From NCBI GenBank assembly GCA_902803315.1, contig CADCPM010000102.1, forward strand, positions 1 to 64,000: 64,000 nucleotides of DNA, given 5' to 3'. The position numbers were made by a program, and so were the translations under genes. This DNA is from an uncultured Coriobacteriaceae bacterium (GTDB lineage Bacteria; Actinomycetota; Coriobacteriia; Coriobacteriales; Atopobiaceae). Numbering within the stretch: the first letter of the stretch is position 1; each line of letters starts with the position of its first letter. Shown one piece after another: positions 19,093-28,489 of the stretch. The notes beneath the pieces are model-generated. The model was not told the DNA's origin. It did no database searches and was given only the letters and a program-made list of their open reading frames with translations.

Positions 19093-20175
19093 CTACGCCT
19101 CCTTGGACGAGCGTTGCATGTGGCGCGGACGATACTGCAATGCCTTACGAGCCGCGCTCAAGTCGCCCGTTCCCTCAAACATAGTAAGGTGGGCACGGGA
19201 GAACCGCCGTCCTGCGCCACTCCGGTTACGCTCAAGCTCATCTTTCACCAGATAGTCGATGTAGGAAGAGGTGTCCGACATATCTGGCCTTGCGTTTCGC
19301 GCAAGGTCAGCCGTAGCCTGTACCTCTGGTACAGCCTGGTTCAGGCTCATGCTACCGCTATCCGACAAGGTTGCATCCATCGCACGCATGGCAGTCTCAA
19401 AAACGTCTGCCTCCTGATGCAACTCACTCGTCGTGTCGGGATAAAGGCTCTCATCAAAACGCGGCACACGGCGATCGATAAGCGAAGCTTTTACCATTGG
19501 GCTAAGCTGTCTGTGACGAGGCGTGGCAACAACGGTAAAGGGTACATCGGCATCACGTACGGCCCCGCGGTCAATAACGGGCAAATCGACGAGCTTTCGT
19601 GCGGCCCGACGTCCGAGACGATGCGTGGTGCCTTTGTCGTCTTCCACTGAAGCATCGCTCTTGCGCACAGCTTGCGCGAGCTTCTCGCGCGATAGCGCGT
19701 TGGTTATCTCTGCAGCTGCCGTCGCCTTCGGCTTAGTCGTCTCTGGCATAGCGCCAGCTTGCGCTACAGGCCTTTGTACGGTCTGAACCGCGCTCTTTTG
19801 AGCCTGCGCCTGTGCCTTAGGCTGCGCGCCCTGCACCGTTGGTACTTGTAATTTGGCTTCCTGTTTGGCGAGGAGCGCCTCTGCACGACGGGCAGACTCC
19901 TCTGCACGCTCGGCAGTCTTTACGACCTCATCGATCTCGTCCTGCAAGCGTCGCCTTGCGCTACGTCCAGACAAGCCTACCGCCAAACCACCTATTATGG
20001 CACCTGCAGCACAACCTAAGCCAAAGGTCACAAGCGGAGAAGAAGTGGCGAAGTCGACCACGCCATCCAACGGCGCAGCTTGCGCGGTGGATACTGGCGT
20101 TGCGATAAGCGTAGTGCACACGACAAAGGGAAGAGCCTGCTTGGGCAAATTCCTGCCATCTACAAAGTGCTGCAT
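19093..20175 (-). CDS. Unknown membrane-anchored protein with coiled coil
   Basis: 360 residues. An N-terminal signal-like stretch ending near STAQAA is followed by a second hydrophobic segment (TFGLGCAAGAIIGGLAVGLS), a basic helix, an Ala/Glu-rich coiled coil at ~75-110 and an Ala/Gln/Pro-rich linker. The C-terminal ~170 residues look largely hydrophilic and cytoplasmic. I recognise no catalytic motif. It is translationally coupled to the VanZ-like gene downstream, so the two may form one membrane complex. Confidence 0.75.
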   Translation of the reverse strand: MQHFVDGRNLPKQALPFVVCTTLIATPVSTAQAAPLDGVVDFATSSPLVTFGLGCAAGAIIGGLAVGLSGRSARRRLQDEIDEVVKTAERAEESARRAEALLAKQEAKLQVPTVQGAQPKAQAQAQKSAVQTVQRPVAQAGAMPETTKPKATAAAEITNALSREKLAQAVRKSDASVEDDKGTTHRLGRRAARKLVDLPVIDRGAVRDADVPFTVVATPRHRQLSPMVKASLIDRRVPRFDESLYPDTTSELHQEADVFETAMRAMDATLSDSGSMSLNQAVPEVQATADLARNARPDMSDTSSYIDYLVKDELERNRSGAGRRFSRAHLTMFEGTGDLSAARKALQYRPRHMQRSSKEA

Positions 20176-20305
20176 TTTTTGCTCCGGTTCATCTGCGTTA
20201 ATTGCGTATTATTGGCTATGAGCACGTACATAGTAGTACAAACAGCTCGATGTTACGCAAAAATGATGAAGTTGTGTCCTTTTTTTCCATGAGAGGTGTC
20301 TTGTC

Positions 20306-21079
20306 ATGCAAAGAGTTGCCATCGTAACCGGTGCCTCGTCTGGCGTTGGCAGGGAATTCGTTCGCCAACTCGACCTTCTGAAGGGGGGACCTCTGGATGC
20401 CATTTGGGCTATCGCGCGAAGCGAGGACAGCTTGAAAGAGCTCGCTGACTCATGCACGAATGTTCCTGTGTTACCCGTCCCCCTCGATCTTACGCGCGAC
20501 GGATCGTTCTCTCGCATACAGGAAATGCTCGAGAATCAGGACGTGGTTGTGGAATGGCTCATCAACAGCGCCGGATTTGGGAAGTTCGGTGAATTTGCGA
20601 CGGTGGGAGACACCCAGAACGCCAGCATGGTGCAGCTCAACTGCCTTGCCCTCGTTCGCATGTGCTCAATTGTCCTGCCCCATATGCACTCGGGGTCCCG
20701 CATAATAAACATGGCTTCCATTGCTGGAGCCATTCCACAGGTAATGCTTGCCACCTACTCGGCAACCAAGGCATTCGTGCTTGAGCTATCGCGTATGCTC
20801 GATCACGAACTCGCTCCCTGCGGCATACGCGTAACCGCCGTTTGCCCAAAGTTCATGAAGACGAAGTTCCTAGACAAACCCGGAGACTCCCAGGCAGCAG
20901 ACGGCATGTGCCGCATAGGCTTTGAGGACGTGAGCCGTGTGGTATCCAAGTCACTCGGCTATGCCATCATGGGTAAGGCAACGTGCGTCCCCAGCCTCCA
21001 CATGAAGCTCCTTTATGCAGCGTCGCGTTGCATGCCGCGTTCCGTACTTTTCAAGCTGGAAGATCTCCTCTTCCGATAG
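20306..21079 (+). CDS. Short-chain dehydrogenase/reductase
   Basis: 257 residues of the classical SDR fold: TGASSGVG nucleotide-binding loop at residue ~8, NSAGFG, a catalytic serine in NMASIAGA and the YSATK tetrad residues. Its substrate is not predictable; the sequence resembles the oxidoreductases acting on lipids or acyl chains. GAGAGG lies upstream of the ATG. Single gene, divergent from the unknown membrane protein and closed by a clear hairpin. Confidence 0.85.
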   Translation: MQRVAIVTGASSGVGREFVRQLDLLKGGPLDAIWAIARSEDSLKELADSCTNVPVLPVPLDLTRDGSFSRIQEMLENQDVVVEWLINSAGFGKFGEFATVGDTQNASMVQLNCLALVRMCSIVLPHMHSGSRIINMASIAGAIPQVMLATYSATKAFVLELSRMLDHELAPCGIRVTAVCPKFMKTKFLDKPGDSQAADGMCRIGFEDVSRVVSKSLGYAIMGKATCVPSLHMKLLYAASRCMPRSVLFKLEDLLFR

Positions 21080-21088
21080 ATCGAAAAA

Positions 21089-21115
21089 CGAGCGCCCCTA
21101 TGCAAAGGGGCGCTC
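21089..21115. terminator. Hairpin between convergent SDR gene and rho
   Basis: GAGCGCCCCT/AGGGGCGCTC stem with a short loop, ten bases after the SDR stop. No long T tract. Confidence 0.65.
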
Positions 21116-21169
21116 GCCTCATCCCTTAGCGCGGAGATGCTCGACGTAGAACGTCCAGCAATATGACCG

Positions 21170-22828
21170 CTATTGGTAATCCATCTTCTGCGCTTTGCGC
21201 GCGGAGCGAATGAGGAACTCCTTGTTATCCGAGGTCTGCTTCAAGCCTTTTACCAAGGCAGATTCAGCGCGCTCGATATTGTTCATGTTTGCGAGAACGC
21301 GTCGAATGCCCCACACGAACGGTTGGAGGTCCTGCTCTATAAGGAGCTCTTCGTTGCGGGTGCCAGACGCAACGGGGTCGATCGCAGGGAAGATGCGCTT
21401 GTCTGCGAGTTCGCGGTCGAGCTTGAGCTCCATGTTGCCAGTGCCCTTGAACTCCTCGAATATAACCTCGTCCATCTTAGAGCCCGTGTCTATGAGCGCA
21501 GACGCAAGGATGGTAAGGGATCCTCCCCCTTCGATGTTACGCGCCGCACCCAAAAAGCGCTTCGGTGGATAGAGAGCCGCCGAATCCACGCCACCCGAAA
21601 GAATGCGTCCGCTTGCAGGCTGCGCCAAGTTGTACGCACGCGCAAGTCGCGTAATGGAATCGAGCACCACCACAACGTCCTCTCCAAGCTCCACAAGACG
21701 CTTGGCACGCTCTATTACCAGCTCGGCAACGGCAGTATGGTTTTCCGCAGGCATATCGAAGGTGGAAGCCACCACCTCACCGCGCACAGAGCGCTCCATA
21801 TCGGTTACTTCCTCCGGTCGCTCGTCCACGAGCAAACAGAACAGATAGACCTCTGGGTTGTTTGCGGCAATGGACTGGCAGATTCGCTTGAGCACCGTAG
21901 TCTTGCCCGCCTTGGGAGGGCTTACGATAAGACCGCGCTGTCCCTTGCCGATTGGAGACACCAAGTCGATGGCACGACCGGTTATCGAGTCGCGACCATG
22001 CTCCATCAGCAGACGCTCATCGGGATAGATGGGCGTGAGATCACGGAAACGCGGACGCTTGCGCAGCTCTTCCGGCATACGCCCATTGACAGTCGAAATT
22101 TTGCCTAGCGGTGGATACTTGTTGCCAGAACGCGCAGGCGACATCGTACCTACAATGTAATCACCCGCTCGCAGACCATACTGGCGCACAAGCTGTTGGT
22201 GTACGAAGGCATCTCCGTCACCTTTCATGTAGTTGCCCGTGCGTATGAACCCATATCCGTCGTTTTGAATGTCCAGAACACCCTCAATGGGCTTAAAGCC
22301 CTCAGCTAGAGCCGCTGCCTGATACACGGCCTCGACAAGATCCGCCTTTCTCATACCCGCATAGTCAAGCTCTAACTCCGCAGCCTTTTGTCGAAGCTCA
22401 ATGACCTTGAGCTTCTCGAGGTCCTCTTTCTTAAGCGAAGGTTCTTGGGTCGCCTCAGACTGTCCGCCCCTACGGTTTCGCCTACGGTTGTTTGAATTCT
22501 GGTTTCGCGCGTTCCCGTTCTTCTGGCGGTTCTGGTTGGCGCCGTTTCCGCCATTCTGACGCCGACGCTTTCGCTGGCCACCCTGTTGTTCCTGCGTGTT
22601 TGCCTTTTGGGCATTCTGATCGCCCTGCGCCTGCTCAGGCGCCTGCGCCGACCCCTCGGACTTGCCGTCATCGGGCGTGTCCTCCGACGTGTCCTTCGTG
22701 TCATCCACACGCTTTGCATTCCTACGCCGACGCTTTGGCTTAGCGGAGGCACTCGCCTCTTCCAGCGGAAGTTGCATGGTCTGCGCGTCTTCAGACATGG
22801 ATATAGTTGGTTCGGTTTGTTCGGCCAT
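21170..22828 (-). CDS. rho: Transcription termination factor Rho
   Basis: Hexameric RNA helicase that ends transcription. About 552 residues, longer than the ~420 of E. coli Rho because the N terminus holds a ~130-residue insert rich in Lys/Arg, Asn and Gln, as in actinobacterial Rho. The RNA-binding cold-shock domain follows (GYGFIRTGNYMKGDGDAFV), then Walker A SPPKAGKTTVLKRI and Walker B VVVLDSITRLARAYN. ATG at 22828 (MAEQTEPT) with GAAAGGCAGG is chosen over an upstream non-ATG start. With such a Rho, hairpins without T tracts may not be the main terminators. Confidence 0.96.
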   Translation of the reverse strand: MAEQTEPTISMSEDAQTMQLPLEEASASAKPKRRRRNAKRVDDTKDTSEDTPDDGKSEGSAQAPEQAQGDQNAQKANTQEQQGGQRKRRRQNGGNGANQNRQKNGNARNQNSNNRRRNRRGGQSEATQEPSLKKEDLEKLKVIELRQKAAELELDYAGMRKADLVEAVYQAAALAEGFKPIEGVLDIQNDGYGFIRTGNYMKGDGDAFVHQQLVRQYGLRAGDYIVGTMSPARSGNKYPPLGKISTVNGRMPEELRKRPRFRDLTPIYPDERLLMEHGRDSITGRAIDLVSPIGKGQRGLIVSPPKAGKTTVLKRICQSIAANNPEVYLFCLLVDERPEEVTDMERSVRGEVVASTFDMPAENHTAVAELVIERAKRLVELGEDVVVVLDSITRLARAYNLAQPASGRILSGGVDSAALYPPKRFLGAARNIEGGGSLTILASALIDTGSKMDEVIFEEFKGTGNMELKLDRELADKRIFPAIDPVASGTRNEELLIEQDLQPFVWGIRRVLANMNNIERAESALVKGLKQTSDNKEFLIRSARKAQKMDYQ

Positions 22829-23070
22829 CGGCCCTGCCTTTCTTACACAACTCGCAAACAGCACGAATCATGGTATGGAACAACTACCTAACAATTTGGA
22901 TTGCAATGCGACTATGATGATGTAAGGTCAATCGACCTGCTAAAACGGCAAGCAAAGAAGAATCGCGAAAAGCCGTTACTGAGCAACAAATATACCACGT
23001 AATACGATTTTTGGAAGAAAAAAGCCGAATTATGACTAGAAACGACACGAAGCGCTAAGCGCTGGGTAGG

Positions 23071-23213
23071 GGGAGGAGGGGCGCGAGCTCTCCGTGCTCG
23101 AACAGCGCTTCGCGAACTCGCGCGGCGAGCTCGCACCCCTCCTCCCTCTTCTCGCAGGCAGCTCTCCCGCCCGAACAGTGCTTCGCTCGCTCGCTTCGTG
23201 AGTCGCCGAACGC
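23071..23213. repeat. Long-arm palindrome (family C) followed by a family B half-core
   Basis: Arms 23071-23090 and 23127-23146 (20 bp, one substitution that is G-U in minus-strand RNA) surround GTGCTCGAACAGCGCTTCGC. A shortened family B core follows at 23183-23210 (CTTCGTGAGTCGCC). Fills most of the 480-bp gap between rho and the regulator gene; the rest is AT-rich rho leader with no ORF I can support. Confidence 0.75.
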
Positions 23214-23308
23214 AGGCCGCGTCGCAGGTGCGAGGTATTGAACAACGGCCTCGCTCATTTTGCACAATGAACGAGGCCGCATTTGATAATTCGTTGGCTT
23301 TATGGACA

Positions 23309-23983
23309 CTATCCGCGTGGCTTACGGTGAACTATGACGGCGGAGATCTGACTGGCGATATCCTTTGCCACTTCCCTGCCTTCGTCGGTAAGGTAGATGT
23401 AACTGGACCTTGCCGAGATGGCATTATCCTGATTGCGGTATACCAAGCCATTTTCGATGAGCGAACTCACGGACATGGATACCGTCGGTTGCAACAAACC
23501 CAGGCTCTCAACAAGCTGCGTTACTGTGGAGGGTTCTTCTCCTTTGCTATACAAGGCCAGCAGAACGAGCTCACCGGCAGTGCAATACACCGAACCCATG
23601 GCATCCACATATCGGCATATCCTATCGGCAGCCGTCCGTGCCAAGGGCTGTCCTGTCGAAATTTGGGAACGTGTGGCCTCGGCCAGATATCGGACGTGCT
23701 CCCGACCTTCCTCGGAGATGGAGCATACGATATTGCGCCTGTCAACCAATCCCTCGCCTCGATCAATAAAACCAAGCTTTGCAAGATGATTGGTACGATG
23801 AGTCATGGTCGGACGCAATGCGCCCTGATATTCGGCGATTGTAGATGTCTTAAGAGGCTCGTCCACAAAATCAAGCCTGCAGAGAATGGCAAACTCTTCA
23901 AAGGTAAGACGGCGAGAGGCGTCGGTTTCCTGCCGAACAAGATTGTACGCCCTGCGAACCGACATATACTCTCGTAGCTCCAC
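23309..23983 (-). CDS. Transcriptional regulator with two MarR-like winged-helix domains
   Basis: About 224 residues. Residues ~20-105 contain one winged-helix unit (TSTIAEYQGALRPTMTHRTN as recognition region, DRRNIVCSISEEGRE as wing) and residues ~120-215 a second (STVTQLVESLGLLQPTVSMS, SYIYLTDEGRE as wing). MarR proteins usually have one such domain and dimerise; here the dimer may be built into one chain. The start is the GTG at 23983: the AAGGAGGGG just before it is the ribosome site. An 18-bp palindrome over its promoter suggests autoregulation. Confidence 0.8.
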   Translation of the reverse strand: MELREYMSVRRAYNLVRQETDASRRLTFEEFAILCRLDFVDEPLKTSTIAEYQGALRPTMTHRTNHLAKLGFIDRGEGLVDRRNIVCSISEEGREHVRYLAEATRSQISTGQPLARTAADRICRYVDAMGSVYCTAGELVLLALYSKGEEPSTVTQLVESLGLLQPTVSMSVSSLIENGLVYRNQDNAISARSSYIYLTDEGREVAKDIASQISAVIVHRKPRG

Positions 23984-24024
23984 GGACCCCTCCTTAAGCA
24001 AGCGCAGCCATTTGACTGCCTAAA

Positions 24025-24045
24025 AGTGAAATTACATTCACTATA
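24025..24045. promoter_or_regulatory. Candidate operator over the regulator promoter
   Basis: AGTGAAATTACATTCACT (24025-24042) is a palindrome with 6-bp arms that overlaps a TATAGT hexamer read on the minus strand (24045-24040), ~45 nt upstream of the regulator start. This is the expected arrangement for repression by a MarR-type protein. Confidence 0.5.
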
Positions 24046-24124
24046 CTACGAAAAACAAATAATGGTAGGTAGACTAACGAATTCGTACGACCAGATTGTA
24101 ATATTTCATGAATCTGTAACCGCA

Positions 24125-25966
24125 TTACATATGCTCCGGTGCCGCCACTCCCACTAGTTTCAAAACGAGTGCAATCACCAGTCTCACTGCATCGCATACG
24201 GCCAATCGAGCGCTCGAAAGTTCGGCAGGCACTGGCCTTCCCTCACTCGGCAAAACCTGGCATTGCGTATAGAACGAATGGAACGCACCTGCGACGTCTT
24301 CTACGTAGTGCGTGAGCCTAAACGGTGCACGGTCACGTGCGCATCCCTCAACGAGCTCGGGGAACTCCGCAAGCTTTCGCGAAAGCGCAAGTTCGGTGGG
24401 ATTGGTAAGCAGGCCATAGTCAACCTCTTCGCCGACGGCTCGCGCCACAACCGCATCCATTCCCAATTCTGCGGCCTCTTCCAAGCTTACTCCCGCCGCC
24501 TTACGAAGGATGGAGCAAATGCGAGCGTGGGCATACTGCACGTAATACACGGGATTGGTATTGTCCTGACGCTTTACGAGCTCAATGTCAAAGTCGATCA
24601 TCTGGTTGGAGGACTTTGATATGAGCGTGTAACGCGTGGCGTCAGCACCCACCTCGTGAAGCAGCTCATCAAATGTCACCATCGTTCCCTTGCGCTTGGA
24701 CATGCGCACTGGCTTGCCGTTGCGAAGCAGATTCACGAGTTGCCCAAGCAATACCTCGAAGCAGCCCTTATATCCCAAGGCCTCGCAGGCAGCATCCACG
24801 CGCTTAATGTACCCATGGTGATCTGCTCCCCAAAGATCTATTACGTGCTCCACTCGTTGGAACTTGTTCCAGTGATAGGCCACGTCGGACGCGAAATACG
24901 TGTACTCTCCGTTGGACTTCACCAACACGCGGTCTTTGTCGTCGCCAAAAGACGTGGAACGGAACCAAAGAGCACCGTCGTCCGTAGTATATAGATGGCC
25001 CATCTCCTCCAGCTTGGCGAATGCGCGATGGACCGCATCGGTACCACTCTCGTCCTCTTCGTAGAGAGTCCTCTCCGAGAACCACGTATCGAAGTCGCAG
25101 CGCGCCTCATGACAGGTCGTGCGGATCGACTCCATCATGAGGAGATAACCGCTCTCGCGGAATTCCGCAACACGCTCCTCCAACGGCCGTTCGAGCCAGC
25201 TCGATCCGTCCTTTCGTACGAAGTGCAGCGCAAGATCAACGATGTAGTCACCACCATAGGAGTTCTCGCCAAGCGCGGCGAGGAAGTCGCTGGTGAGGGG
25301 ATGGGTCTCGGGATGGCTGTCGTCCTCATCCTCCACAAACGCCTCTCGATCCGCCAGCAGCAGCTCGTATGCCTCGTCTGCGCTCTTACCATCAGACATA
25401 AGCTCGCAGAGCTGGCTATAGCGCTTTTCGATGGAACGGCCGAACACGTCCATCTGGCTGCCATGGTCGTTAATGTAGTACTCGCGCTGCACGTCATAGC
25501 CGGCGTGTTCCATTACGTTGCACAAAGAATCGCCCAGCGCTGCCCAGCGGCCATGGCCTATGTGCATGGGGCCAACTGGATTCGCAGAGATGAACTCCAC
25601 CTGCACGCGCTGCGAAGCGCCAAACTCAGATTGGCCAAATGCATCCTTTTGCTCACGCACGACGCGAAACACATCATTGTTGCTTGCGGCGCGCAGGTAG
25701 AAATTGATGAAGCCGGGGCCCGCAACCTCAACGCGATCAATCGCTTCGCTTTGCGCCAAGTTGGCAACAATGGCATCGGCAACCTTTCGAGGGGCGCAGC
25801 GAGCAAGCTTCGCCGACCTAAGCGCAACCGTGGACGACCAATCGCCGTTTGAGGAATCGGCAGGACGCTCGAAGCCCAGGTCCTCGACTTCAAATGGGGG
25901 TAGGTCTCCGCTATTCTGCGCACAGGCAAGGGCGTCTCGAACCAGCTTCTCGAGTGTCTCGGGCAT
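24125..25966 (-). CDS. argS: Arginine--tRNA ligase
   Basis: Class I synthetase charging tRNA-Arg. 613 residues with the N-terminal Add1 domain, the HIGH motif in GPMHIGHGRWAALGD, the KMSKS-type RMSKRKGTMVTFDELL, and the helical C-terminal anticodon-binding domain ending in VLKLVGVAAPEHM. AAGGAG stands ten bases upstream of the ATG. It is 69 bp downstream of pncB on the same strand and may be cotranscribed. Confidence 0.97.
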   Translation of the reverse strand: MPETLEKLVRDALACAQNSGDLPPFEVEDLGFERPADSSNGDWSSTVALRSAKLARCAPRKVADAIVANLAQSEAIDRVEVAGPGFINFYLRAASNNDVFRVVREQKDAFGQSEFGASQRVQVEFISANPVGPMHIGHGRWAALGDSLCNVMEHAGYDVQREYYINDHGSQMDVFGRSIEKRYSQLCELMSDGKSADEAYELLLADREAFVEDEDDSHPETHPLTSDFLAALGENSYGGDYIVDLALHFVRKDGSSWLERPLEERVAEFRESGYLLMMESIRTTCHEARCDFDTWFSERTLYEEDESGTDAVHRAFAKLEEMGHLYTTDDGALWFRSTSFGDDKDRVLVKSNGEYTYFASDVAYHWNKFQRVEHVIDLWGADHHGYIKRVDAACEALGYKGCFEVLLGQLVNLLRNGKPVRMSKRKGTMVTFDELLHEVGADATRYTLISKSSNQMIDFDIELVKRQDNTNPVYYVQYAHARICSILRKAAGVSLEEAAELGMDAVVARAVGEEVDYGLLTNPTELALSRKLAEFPELVEGCARDRAPFRLTHYVEDVAGAFHSFYTQCQVLPSEGRPVPAELSSARLAVCDAVRLVIALVLKLVGVAAPEHM

Positions 25967-26035
25967 GTAAAAACTCCTTATCGTTGCAATCGTTCCTAAG
26001 CGGGAAAGCCCATGAGCGTGGGGCCACCGCTGCGT

Positions 26036-27505
26036 CTACAATCCCCGCCTCTCGGCAGCAAGCTGCTGACGAAGATCCGACAAGCCCTTCTCGAGGCCCA
26101 CCGGATATGTCTGAGGATTGAGGAATCGCTTGGTCGCGGGGTCAAGATGCATCAGCGCATCCTTGCAACGCGCCTTGGCCTGTTCGATGCTATCTGGCTC
26201 TTTGGCTCGCACGCCGTCTTTCACGATGAGTTCCAAAAGCTCGTGTCCTTCGCATCCCTTGAGGTGATGTGTCGTCACGGGATCGATGATATCCACCATG
26301 GAGCTTCGGTTGCCCGTATCGGAGTCCGCATCCAGAATCATATCGCCCACGGGACATCCGCTCGCGTCCACAAACCGCAAGATGTTTTGTATACCCGGAA
26401 TCGTGCGCTTATAGAACTGCTCGGAAAGCTTCATCACCGGACGCCATGGCTCATCGGAACTTGCTCGGGTTGCCGAGAGCTTGTACACACCACCCAACGA
26501 GGGCTGCGGATCGCACGTCGCAAGCTTGGTGCCAACGCCGAAGGAGTCAATGGGTGCCCCTTGTGCGAACAGTGACTGTATGGTGTATTCCTCAAGGTCG
26601 TTGGAAACCGAAATCTTTACGTATGGCAGGCCCGCCTCGTCAAATGCGGCACGCGTCTCCTTGGAAAGCTTGGCAAGGTCACCGGAATCTATGCGGATGG
26701 CGTTCAGTCGCTCGCCAGCCGCCTCCATCTCCTTGCCCACCTTGATGGCGTTCTTTATGCCCTCGTGGACATCGTAGGTATCGAGCAGGAGACAGCAGTT
26801 CTTGGGGCTCGATTTCGCAAACGCGCGGAAGGCATCGAGCTCTGTCGGAAATGCCATAACCCAGGAATGCGCATGCGTACCGAACACGGGGATGCCGTAG
26901 ATCTTTCCGGCCAGGACATTGGATGTGGACGTGCAGCCGCCTATGTAGGACGCACGGGCAACGGCAAGGCCACCGTCATAGCCCTGCGCACGACGCAGGC
27001 CAAAATCCGATACTGGATGACCTTCCGCAGCGTAAACCACACGTGACGCCTTTGTGGCAACGAGCGTCTGGAAATTGACCAGATTGAGCAACGCCGTCTC
27101 GAGGATCTGGCACTCAATTACCGAGCCCTGAACGCGCACCATGGGCTCACGAGGAAACACCAGGTCTCCCTCTGGCACTGCCCACACGTCCACATGCATG
27201 GAGAAGTCGCGCAGGTAGTCCAAGAACCCGTCCTTGAACAGCTTTCCGCCGCCAGGAGCCTGAATGGACGCAAGGTATTCGATGCTTGCGTCATCAAAGC
27301 GCAGATTCTCCACGAGCTCGGCAATCTGGCCCATACCGCACGCCACGGAATAGCCACCGTCGAATGGGTTGTCGCGGAAGAAGACATTAAAGCAGCCCTG
27401 CGCCTCAACATGTCCTGACTCCCAAAATCCCTGAGCCATTGTGAGCTCGTACAGGTCGGTATTGAGCGCAACGTCGGTAGGAACGGTAAGATCGGTTAGT
27501 GCCAT
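26036..27505 (-). CDS. pncB: Nicotinate phosphoribosyltransferase
   Basis: First step of NAD salvage from nicotinate, forming nicotinate mononucleotide from PRPP. 489 residues: NTDLYELTMAQGF near the start, LLLDTYDVHEGIKNAI, IRIDSGDL and FGVGTKLATC are the conserved PRPP/substrate segments. The ATG at 27505 (MALTDL) has GAGGGG at good spacing; an ATG nine codons upstream is poorer. TTGACA occurs about 110 bp upstream on the same strand without a well-placed -10. Confidence 0.95.
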   Translation of the reverse strand: MALTDLTVPTDVALNTDLYELTMAQGFWESGHVEAQGCFNVFFRDNPFDGGYSVACGMGQIAELVENLRFDDASIEYLASIQAPGGGKLFKDGFLDYLRDFSMHVDVWAVPEGDLVFPREPMVRVQGSVIECQILETALLNLVNFQTLVATKASRVVYAAEGHPVSDFGLRRAQGYDGGLAVARASYIGGCTSTSNVLAGKIYGIPVFGTHAHSWVMAFPTELDAFRAFAKSSPKNCCLLLDTYDVHEGIKNAIKVGKEMEAAGERLNAIRIDSGDLAKLSKETRAAFDEAGLPYVKISVSNDLEEYTIQSLFAQGAPIDSFGVGTKLATCDPQPSLGGVYKLSATRASSDEPWRPVMKLSEQFYKRTIPGIQNILRFVDASGCPVGDMILDADSDTGNRSSMVDIIDPVTTHHLKGCEGHELLELIVKDGVRAKEPDSIEQAKARCKDALMHLDPATKRFLNPQTYPVGLEKGLSDLRQQLAAERRGL

Positions 27506-27680
27506 GGGAAATCCCCTCATTCTGTGCGACATCGCGTCGCACGGCTGTTATGTAGACAAAGAATAGCGCTCCTTAACGCTATTTAGGTGAAAACTAAGCC
27601 TTCGTTTATGTCAAGGTAATACGAGCGGTCAGCTAAAGACCTGTCTTTCGGGTATCACGCCACCCTCCCCAAGCCAACTA

Positions 27681-28034
27681 CTACGTTTTGAATGAGCCGA
27701 ATAGCGTTGCGGCGATAATGGCAAGCACGACGAGCGCCACACCCACAAGTACGATCTTCTGGCCAAGCGGCATGGACAGGTCCTCTCCTGGCTCCATCAG
27801 CCTTCGGCCCCGCTCGCGCGCCTGACGTTCGCGAGCGCTCAGTTGCGCTTGCAATTCAGCGTCGGATCTCGATTTCGCACCATTCGACTGCATGCGATCG
27901 CGTTCCGCTCTTAGCTGCTCTAACTCCGCCCGTTCTCTCTGGGCTCGCTCTAGCGCCTCGCGCTCAGCCTTTTGAGCCCTCAGCTCCTGAAGCTCCGCCC
28001 GTTCGGCATCGCTTAGCGGCGTATTGTCGGTCAT
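27681..28034 (-). CDS. Small coiled-coil protein with C-terminal membrane anchor
   Basis: 117 residues. The first ~70 are a charged Glu/Arg/Gln helix with heptad character; the last ~25 (IVLVGVALVVLAIIAATLF) form one membrane segment close to the C terminus, giving a tail-anchored topology. AGAGGAGG precedes the ATG at 28034. Function unknown. It resembles in plan the larger coiled-coil tail-anchored protein at 44233. Confidence 0.72.
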   Translation of the reverse strand: MTDNTPLSDAERAELQELRAQKAEREALERAQRERAELEQLRAERDRMQSNGAKSRSDAELQAQLSARERQARERGRRLMEPGEDLSMPLGQKIVLVGVALVVLAIIAATLFGSFKT

Positions 28035-28124
28035 GGTCCACCTCCTCTGGCACAAGAGTGTACCCTAAGGCCGCATATTTCGAACTCATGGATGCGGCCA
28101 TGTCAAAAACTAACACGGTCGCAA

Positions 28125-28243
28125 GTTGCTGTTCAGACCCCGCGCCTTCGCCGGCCCCGCATATGGCTCCGCGCTCGCTTCGCTCGCTCACTTCGTGAGT
28201 CGCCGTTTGCGGCCCGGACAAAGGTGCGGATCTGAACAGCAAC
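28125..28243. repeat. Long-arm palindrome with family B core
   Basis: Perfect 13-bp outer arms (GTTGCTGTTCAGA 28125-28137, TCTGAACAGCAAC 28231-28243), further partial pairing inside, and the family B core at 28165-28204. It lies upstream of tRNA-Ala in an otherwise empty ~320-bp gap. Confidence 0.8.
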
Positions 28244-28353
28244 GGTCGCAATCCACGACCGGAATCCAAGGCAATCCACGGGCCACTTCTATGGCACGCC
28301 ATAAAAGACGCTTGACAACCATTTCATGTCCTGCCAAAATAGCTTTTGCTTTT

Positions 28354-28429
28354 GGGGATGTAGCTCAGCTGGGAGAGCGCAGCGTTCGCAACGCTGAGGC
28401 CGAGGGTTCGAACCCCTTCATCTCCACCA
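28354..28429 (+). tRNA. tRNA-Ala (anticodon CGC)
   Basis: 76-nt cloverleaf: acceptor GGGGATG/CATCTCC with the G3-U70 pair that marks alanine tRNAs, D arm GCTC...GAGC, anticodon loop TTCGCAA reading GCG codons, T arm GAGGGTTCGAACCCC, and an encoded CCA. Confidence 0.95.
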
Positions 28430-28489
28430 TAACTGTTCAGGTCCGGACGAAGCCGTCGTTCGGACCTTTGTTTTATCGCGAGGAGTTCT

